Origin: Kribbella soli
Lineage (GTDB): Bacteria > Actinomycetota > Actinomycetes > Propionibacteriales > Kribbellaceae
Reading direction: 5' to 3'
DNA length: 64,000 nt
Assembly (NCBI RefSeq): GCF_004331345.1
Contig: NZ_SJJZ01000004.1
Coordinates: forward strand, 496,001-560,000
Part shown: positions 58,796 through 64,000 of the stretch, in pieces
How positions within the stretch are numbered: the stretch's first letter is position 1
How the letters are laid out: each line of letters starts with the position of its first letter
Notes under the pieces: model-generated
Seen by the model: the letters and a program-made list of their open reading frames with translations, nothing else
What the model was told of the DNA's origin: nothing
The model's database searches: none
Program-made: the position numbers and the translations under genes

Positions 58796-60040
58796 CTAGC
58801 TGACGGAGCGGATTCGGGTGACGAGTACGCCGGCCAGGAGGGTTACTGAGGAGGCCAGGAGGTAGAGGACCGGGTAGCCGCCCAGGTGTTTCACGATCGG
58901 GGCGGCGATGGCTGGGGCCAGGACCTGGGGCAGGGAGTTCGCGATGTTGATGACGCCGAGGTCCTTGCCGCGGTTGCGGGCGTTCGGGAGTACCTCGGTG
59001 AGCAGCGCGAAGTCGACGGACAGGTACACGCCGAAGCCTGCGCCGAGGATGATCGCCCCGAGGATCGCACCCGGCCAAGTCGGCCAGAAGGCGAGTACGA
59101 CGCCGGCCGCGGCCATCACCCACCCGGACGCGGTGACGAACACCTTGCGCCGTCCGGATCGGTCCGACCAACGGCCGAAGGTGATCGCGGTTACCAGCAC
59201 GCACACGCTGTAGATCGCCGTCAGGATCAGTACGCCGGTGTCCGCGTCGGCGATGCCGACCTCGTCCTGCAGGTAGTAGAAGAGGTACAGCGTCCCCAAC
59301 GCATTGCCCACGTTGAACAGGAACCGCGTCAGCCACGCCCACCCGAAGTCCGGGTAGCGCCGCGGGCTGATCCAGAAGCTCTTCACGAATTCGCCGAACA
59401 CAAAGGCCGGTCGCTCCGTCAACGTCGCATCGCCGCTCCGAAGCACGTACGGCACGACCGACAGCAACAGGAAGACGGCGCAGGCGACGTACCCGAGTGT
59501 GATGCTGTTGAAGGCCGCCGCGAGCGCCGTCCCGACCAATGCGCCCAGGACTTGGGAGATGGCGACCCATCCGCCGACGGAGCCGCGCTGCGCAACAGGG
59601 ACACGGTCGGGTACGACGGCTGTGGCCGCGGCGAGCAATGCGTTGCCGAAGAGCTGCATCAGGCACCAGCCGATCAGCATCAACGCGATCACGTGCGCGC
59701 CCGACAGGATGCCGAGGCCGATCGCGCCACCGACCGCACCGGCGACCACCCACGGCACCCGGCGCCCGTAGCGGGACGTGGTTCGGTCGGAGATCGCGCC
59801 GAAGGCCGGGTTCGCGACCACCGAAACCGCCGCGCCGACTCCGGTCACCAACCCGAAAACGAATTCCTTGTTGCCTGGAGCAACAGCCTCGGACTGCTTC
59901 GCGAGCAGCACCTGGATCGGCCCCAGCCAGGCCGCGAACACCCCGACGTTCGCCAGTACGACGGCCGCGGTCCAGCCACCCCGCACCCGGACAGTCGGTT
60001 CCGCCAACGCGGACGGCACCACGCCCGGCTCGGGAATCAT
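58796..60040 (-). CDS. MFS sugar transporter (GPH/SLC45-like), third gene of the glucosidase operon
   Basis: 414 aa, 12 hydrophobic segments. The first loop reads NPAFGAISDRTTSRYGRRVP with the D-R-x-x-x-R-x-G-R-R-x-P motif of glycoside/sucrose carriers; the second half has FGRWSDRSGRRKVFVTASGW and EVLPNARNRGKDLGVINIAN. It likely imports a beta-glucoside or disaccharide for the glucosidase encoded just upstream. ATG at 60040 overlaps the glucosidase stop (ATGA). Confidence 0.88.
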   Translation of the reverse strand: MIPEPGVVPSALAEPTVRVRGGWTAAVVLANVGVFAAWLGPIQVLLAKQSEAVAPGNKEFVFGLVTGVGAAVSVVANPAFGAISDRTTSRYGRRVPWVVAGAVGGAIGLGILSGAHVIALMLIGWCLMQLFGNALLAAATAVVPDRVPVAQRGSVGGWVAISQVLGALVGTALAAAFNSITLGYVACAVFLLLSVVPYVLRSGDATLTERPAFVFGEFVKSFWISPRRYPDFGWAWLTRFLFNVGNALGTLYLFYYLQDEVGIADADTGVLILTAIYSVCVLVTAITFGRWSDRSGRRKVFVTASGWVMAAAGVVLAFWPTWPGAILGAIILGAGFGVYLSVDFALLTEVLPNARNRGKDLGVINIANSLPQVLAPAIAAPIVKHLGGYPVLYLLASSVTLLAGVLVTRIRSVS

Positions 60041-61401
60041 GGCCGGCTCTGAGCGATCACATCACGCAACCAGTGGTACGACGCTTTCGGCGTCCGCTGC
60101 AGCGTCTCGAAGTCCACGTGCACCAGCCCGAACCGCTGCGAGTACCCGGCCGCCCACTCGAAGTTGTCCAGCAACGACCACTGGAAGTACCCGCGAACAT
60201 CGATCCCGTCGTCCATCGCGGCCTTCAACGACCGCAGATACCCGTCCAGGTAGTCGATCCGGCGCTGGTCGGACACCACTCCGTCGACGGGCTCGTCGTT
60301 GATCGCGCACCCGTTCTCGGTGATGTAGATCGGCGGCAGCTTGTCGCCGTACCGCTCCTTGAAGATCCGCAGGGTCTCGCCGAACGCGTCCGGCACGATC
60401 GGCCAGCCGAAGTCCGTGGTGGGGTACCCGGGCAACGTCCGCGGCTCGAACGGTAGGCCCGGCGGCAGCAGCACGCCGTCGGTGGCCGCGGTGTCGGCCT
60501 GCCCGGTGGCGACGCCGACCGAGACCGGCGCGTAGTGGTTGATGCCGAAGAAGTCGAGTGGTGTCGAGATGACCGCGAGATCATCGGCGACCGGGCCGGG
60601 CATCGCGTCGCCCATGCCGGACGGGTACTCCCCGAGCAGGATCGGATCGGCGAACAACCAGTTGATCAGGTTGTCGTACAGCACGGCCGCTTCCTTGTCC
60701 TCCGCGCTGTCGCTCGCGGGCCAGGTCGGCGCGTGGTTGGACGCGATGCCGATGGTCGTGGCGCCGGCCGCCCGCAGCGCCTGCACCGCGCGACCGTGGG
60801 CGAGCAGCTGATGATGCGCGACCGGGAGCGCGTCGAAGAGCAGCTCCTTGCCGGGGGCGTGCGCACCGAGCGAGTAGCCCATCAACGTCAGCACCATCGG
60901 CTCGTTGATGGTGATCCACATCGGCACCCGGTCCGCGAAGTGCGCGGCCAGAATCCCGGCGTACTCCGCGAACCGGTCGGTGATGTCGCGGGACAGCCAG
61001 CCGCCGGCGTCCTCGAGCGGTTGCGGGGTGTCCCAGTGGTACAGCGTCGGCGCCGGCTGGATCCCGGCGCCGAGCAGCGTGTCGATCAGCCGGTCGTAGA
61101 AGTCCAGGCCGGCCGCGTTCCCCGGCCCGCTCCCCGACGGCTGGATCCGCGGCCAGGAGAACGAGAACCGGTAGGTGTCCACCCCCAGCTCACGCATCAG
61201 CGCGACGTCCTCGGCGTACCGGTGATAGTGGTCGCACGCGACCGCGCCGGTGTCGCCGTCGAGGATCCGGCCGGGCTCGGCGCAGAACGTGTCCCAGGTG
61301 GAGGGACCGCGGCCGTCCTCGGCCACGGCACCCTCGATCTGGTACGCCGACGTCGACACCCCCCACCGGAATCCGGATGGGAACGTGAGGTCAGCTGTCA
61401 T
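60037..61401 (-). CDS. Beta-glucosidase, GH1 family
   Basis: 454 aa from ATG 61401 (GAGG 9 bases upstream); two other ATGs up to 61410 are possible. GH1 markers: FPSGFRWGVSTSAYQIEGAV at the N-terminus, acid/base E167 in WITINEP, nucleophile E362 in IYITENG, and the terminal WSLLDNFEWAAGYSQRFGLV. No signal peptide, so it cleaves imported beta-glucosides or cellobiose in the cytoplasm. Its start overlaps the YbjQ gene by 11 bp and its stop overlaps the MFS start, giving a tightly coupled three-gene operon. Confidence 0.95.
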   Translation of the reverse strand: MTADLTFPSGFRWGVSTSAYQIEGAVAEDGRGPSTWDTFCAEPGRILDGDTGAVACDHYHRYAEDVALMRELGVDTYRFSFSWPRIQPSGSGPGNAAGLDFYDRLIDTLLGAGIQPAPTLYHWDTPQPLEDAGGWLSRDITDRFAEYAGILAAHFADRVPMWITINEPMVLTLMGYSLGAHAPGKELLFDALPVAHHQLLAHGRAVQALRAAGATTIGIASNHAPTWPASDSAEDKEAAVLYDNLINWLFADPILLGEYPSGMGDAMPGPVADDLAVISTPLDFFGINHYAPVSVGVATGQADTAATDGVLLPPGLPFEPRTLPGYPTTDFGWPIVPDAFGETLRIFKERYGDKLPPIYITENGCAINDEPVDGVVSDQRRIDYLDGYLRSLKAAMDDGIDVRGYFQWSLLDNFEWAAGYSQRFGLVHVDFETLQRTPKASYHWLRDVIAQSRP

Positions 61402-61975
61402 TCGCATCATCCTCGTCGGGCTTCGTGTCGGTCGGCCGCGGCGGCTCGTTCTTCCGGACGACCACCGCCGTGCCGTAGGCGGCCACCTCGCTCATGGTCT
61501 GCGCGATCTCGTTGCAGTCGAACCGCATCGCGAGGATCGCGTTGGCGCCCATCTGCTGCGCCATCTGGCACATCCGCATCACGGCGACGTGCCGCGACTC
61601 GGCCAGCATCTGGGTGTACTCCGGCACCTCGCCACCGCCCAGCGACCGGAAGCTCGCGGTGAAGTTCGACCCGATGTTGCGGCTCCGCACGGTCAGCCCG
61701 AAGACCTCGCCGAACACCTGCTCCGCGGTGTACCCGGGCAGGTCGTTCATGGTCGAGACCAGCACCGGGTACGGCGACCCCTGCGGAGCGACATGCGGCG
61801 CCGTGGGCTGGGCCGGCTGCTGGTAGCCGCCCTGCTGTCCGTACCCCTGCTGCGGCGGCGGGCCCTGCTGGTACCCCTGCTGCTGCGGCGGACCTTGGTA
61901 TCCGGGCGGCGGGCCCTGCTGGTAACCGGGCTGCTGCGGCGGATACGGCTGGTTCGGGGGAAAGTTCTGGTTCAT
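61391..61975 (-). CDS. YbjQ-domain protein with a Pro/Gln/Tyr/Gly-rich tail
   Basis: 194 aa. Residues 1-65 are low-complexity (repeats of YQQGPPPQQGY type). Residues about 66-180 form the YbjQ/UPF0145 domain: VLVSTMNDLPGYTAEQVFGE, VFGLTVRSRNIGSNFTASFR, ESRHVAVMRMCQMAQQMGAN and AILAMRFDCNEI. The C-terminus is acidic. YbjQ folds as a pentameric beta-barrel of unknown role, sometimes described as heavy-metal-binding. It is the first gene of the operon with beta-glucosidase and MFS. The disordered tail suggests membrane or assembly recruitment, but this is inference. Confidence 0.88.
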   Translation of the reverse strand: MNQNFPPNQPYPPQQPGYQQGPPPGYQGPPQQQGYQQGPPPQQGYGQQGGYQQPAQPTAPHVAPQGSPYPVLVSTMNDLPGYTAEQVFGEVFGLTVRSRNIGSNFTASFRSLGGGEVPEYTQMLAESRHVAVMRMCQMAQQMGANAILAMRFDCNEIAQTMSEVAAYGTAVVVRKNEPPRPTDTKPDEDDANDS

Positions 61976-62002
61976 GCCCTAATCCTGACAGGCCCTGGGG
62001 TA

Positions 62003-64000
62003 TCACCATCTGAAGACTTGCAGCTCAAACAATGAATACCCGTACGACGTCGCGCGCTGCGTCCCCGTCACCCGCACATACCGGGCCGGCAGGGCGCCGA
62101 ACCGGACCACGTCCTCCCCGCCGTCCCCGGCCGTCGTCGCGTACACCTGCTGCCAGGTCGACCCGTCCCGCGACACCTCAACGCGGTAGCCCTTCGCGTA
62201 CGCCGCCTCCCACCGCAGCACCACCCGGCTGACGGTTTGCTCGTTGCCGAGGTCAACCTTCAGCCACTGCGGATCGGACCAGTCACTGGCCCACCGGGTG
62301 TCCAGCTTCCCGTCGACCGCCTGGGCCGGCGGAGAGTTGTACCAGCCCTTCTCGTAGCTGCTCGCGGTCGCCGTCTTCCCGGCCGCCAGGTTGCTGACGT
62401 CGTCACCCCGCTTCGCCGGGAACTCGACCACCTGCTGGTACGTCGGCCTGTTCACCCACGCGATCCGGTCCTGGGTGATGCCTCCCATCGGGTTGTGCGC
62501 GATCTGGTCGGCGCAGAACTGGTCGCCCGCCGCACAGTCCGCGGTCGCCGGGTACGTCGTCGAGGCCGGCACCTTGGTTGCCGCCAGCAAAGTCTCGGTG
62601 AGGACCGACCGGCACGCGGCCAGCGCTCCACCACCGCAGTACGTCACCGGCTGGGACGCCTGCACCGGGTCGCCGAGCACCTTCCGGAGATCCCGCTGGA
62701 CGAAGCCCCACCAGCCGCTCTGGAACGCGGATCCCTGCGCGCTCGGCCGCTCGTCGATCTTCAGGTTCGCGACCAGGGCGCCGTACAGGTCGGGGCCGAG
62801 GTCCTTGAACTCGGCTGGGACGAGCAGCGGCCACCAGGCGTCGAGGATCCGGATCGCGTCGGCGTTGCCGTACGTCTTCGAGGACGCGTTCGGAGTCTTC
62901 CGGTGCGCGCCGGCCTGTTCCCAGGCGGTCAGCTTCGCGACCGCATCGGCGACGGCCGGATCGGTGATCGGTGCTGACTTGAGGACTCTCAGGAGGTAGG
63001 GCAGGACCTGGTCGCCGCGGAGGTCGACCGTGGCCGCATCCTCCATCGCCTCGACCAGCTTGCCGCGGGTGAACTTCTGGCCGTTGTCGATGACCGCTTT
63101 GATCCGGTCGTCGAGCGGCTGACTCCGGTAGACCGCGTTGTAGCCCCACTGCCCGTCCGACGCGGAGAACCCGGGCGCCTGCTTGTTGTTCCAGCTGGTC
63201 AGGTAGTCCTGGTTCACCACCTGCGGATGCTGGGCCGGCGGTGTGTACGTCGCACGGTTCGTGACCGGGTTCCAGCCCTGCCACTCGTACGAGCTCCAGC
63301 TCGGCAGGTTCGGGTCGGCGCCGTCCGCACGGACCGGGTTGTCGCCGGAGTTGAAGTACGCGATCGAGTTCTTGTCGGTGTAGAACCAGTTGAACGTGTA
63401 CCCGATGTTCGCCGCGGCCTTCTGGAAGTCGGCGGGCGAGTGGATCTTGTCGGGATCGTTGAACTGCATGAACCCGAGCGCCGACCCCGCCTCGTTGCCG
63501 TACGTCGACCGGTTCTTCGTGAACAGCACCGGTTTTCCGCCGACCGTTCCGCGGTGCGTGACAATGCCGTACTTGGTGCGCAGGGCAACCAACGTGTACG
63601 ACCCGGCGGGCTCCGACGAGCCGAGGCTGGAGTACCACGCGTTGTGCCGTTCGAGCCGCTCGATCGGCACGCACTGGCCACGGAAAACGTAGTACTGCGA
63701 AGTCTTGGTCGGCGTCCCGCCGTTCGGCTCACACAGCGGTACGGCGAACGTGTCGGTGATGTCCTGCCCGGCGGACGTGGCGCTCCACGAGTAGTCGGGC
63801 CCGCGGCCGATCAGCGTGTAGAAGTTCAGGCCCGCGAACGCGATCCCGCGCGAGCTGACCCCAGGACCCTGCAGTTCCTGGCGGAGCAGCAGTTGCGGGG
63901 CGAAGTACCCGGTCTGCGGGCCGTAGACGGCGATCGGGTTGCCGGACTGGGTGTGCGCGCCGGAAACCAGGAGGGCGTTCGACATGCCCTTCTTTCCGAA
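62003..64000 (-). CDS. Penicillin-acylase-family hydrolase with C-terminal F5/8C domain (5' partial)
   Basis: At least 665 aa visible; the frame is still open at the window edge. The sequence reads FGKKGMSNALLVSGAHTQSG: the Ser after the Met is the expected N-terminal nucleophile of the mature beta subunit after autocleavage, so the signal peptide, alpha subunit and spacer lie beyond 64000. Asn-nucleophile-fold features include NPIAVYGPQTGYFAPQLLLR and NRSTYGNEAGSALGFMQFND. The last 130 residues (bases 62003-62400, NLAAGKTATASSYEKGWYNS) are a discoidin/F5-8C carbohydrate-binding domain. Secreted amidase; substrate may be an acyl-homoserine lactone, lipopeptide or beta-lactam. Confidence 0.9.
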   Translation of the reverse strand, partial: FGKKGMSNALLVSGAHTQSGNPIAVYGPQTGYFAPQLLLRQELQGPGVSSRGIAFAGLNFYTLIGRGPDYSWSATSAGQDITDTFAVPLCEPNGGTPTKTSQYYVFRGQCVPIERLERHNAWYSSLGSSEPAGSYTLVALRTKYGIVTHRGTVGGKPVLFTKNRSTYGNEAGSALGFMQFNDPDKIHSPADFQKAAANIGYTFNWFYTDKNSIAYFNSGDNPVRADGADPNLPSWSSYEWQGWNPVTNRATYTPPAQHPQVVNQDYLTSWNNKQAPGFSASDGQWGYNAVYRSQPLDDRIKAVIDNGQKFTRGKLVEAMEDAATVDLRGDQVLPYLLRVLKSAPITDPAVADAVAKLTAWEQAGAHRKTPNASSKTYGNADAIRILDAWWPLLVPAEFKDLGPDLYGALVANLKIDERPSAQGSAFQSGWWGFVQRDLRKVLGDPVQASQPVTYCGGGALAACRSVLTETLLAATKVPASTTYPATADCAAGDQFCADQIAHNPMGGITQDRIAWVNRPTYQQVVEFPAKRGDDVSNLAAGKTATASSYEKGWYNSPPAQAVDGKLDTRWASDWSDPQWLKVDLGNEQTVSRVVLRWEAAYAKGYRVEVSRDGSTWQQVYATTAGDGGEDVVRFGALPARYVRVTGTQRATSYGYSLFELQVFRW

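Noticed and set aside
1-64000. CRISPR arrays or complete insertion sequences
   Set aside because: No regularly spaced short repeats and no transposase gene with terminal inverted repeats were seen; the only long repeats are those listed.

Overview
The window is GC-rich throughout. It has the codon bias, frequent GTG starts, MFS/TetR pairs, Tct transporter with a CitA/DcuS-type kinase, secreted ricin/discoidin-tailed enzymes and giant YD-repeat (RHS) protein of a soil actinobacterium. Kribbella or another Nocardioidaceae-like lineage is my best guess, but no rRNA or housekeeping marker is present to prove it.

Left edge (1-3.3 kb): a sugar ABC permease cut by the window edge, then a gene-poor stretch of debris (an RTX-repeat fragment, a small ORF fragment), a LysE-type exporter, a coiled-coil fragment and a stand-alone MazG C-terminal domain.

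The most interesting part is 3.28-23.74 kb. A tRNA-Thr(TGT) gene on the minus strand (23702-23774) has its 3' half plus downstream flank duplicated exactly, as a 69-bp perfect direct repeat at 3277-3345 and 23671-23739. A truncated tyrosine integrase lies just inside the right repeat. The 20.4-kb interval is therefore an integrated, decayed island. It carries a 2884-residue secreted RHS protein whose C-terminal tip has a PD-(D/E)XK-like nuclease motif and a terminal Gly/Ala-rich hydrophobic helix. Downstream of it, on the same strand, is a bank of small immunity-like genes: two paralogous about 320-aa proteins, two paralogous ankyrin-like proteins, a DUF4241 protein, a further small protein and a frameshifted relic. 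These are interleaved with broken pieces of RHS genes. Also present are an aminoglycoside-phosphotransferase-like gene, a ruined SRAP (YedK) gene, an RHS/LuxR chimera and a secreted dimethylformamidase-like protein. Four copies of a GTGAGTAAA-CGTGAGTT arm-like motif suggest more than one element has landed at this tRNA.

Right of the tRNA (23.8-64 kb) is ordinary gene-dense chromosome: two convergent MFS transporters, a PLP decarboxylase, DUF4287, a TrmH-family RNA methyltransferase, an orphan SecD-head protein and a GIY-YIG/UvrC-like protein. Then come secreted enzymes (a sorbosone/glucose dehydrogenase with PKD, F5/8C and ricin domains; a phytase-like esterase), a serine beta-lactamase-like esterase and an MBL-fold hydrolase bracketed by two copies of a hairpin repeat. 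Two divergent MFS/TetR modules flank SnoaL-like, BBE-type FAD oxidase and SDR genes. Next are a cupin, MFS, DUF1851 orphan immunity, gamma-carbonic anhydrase and DinB genes, and a 95-bp hairpin. A CitA/CitB-type two-component pair diverges from tctCBA. The right end holds an EVE-domain protein, an MFS, DUF6228, an AlkZ/YcaQ-like glycosylase, a class III nucleotide cyclase, an overlapping YbjQ-beta-glucosidase-MFS operon, and a penicillin-acylase-family hydrolase with a discoidin tail that runs out of the window.
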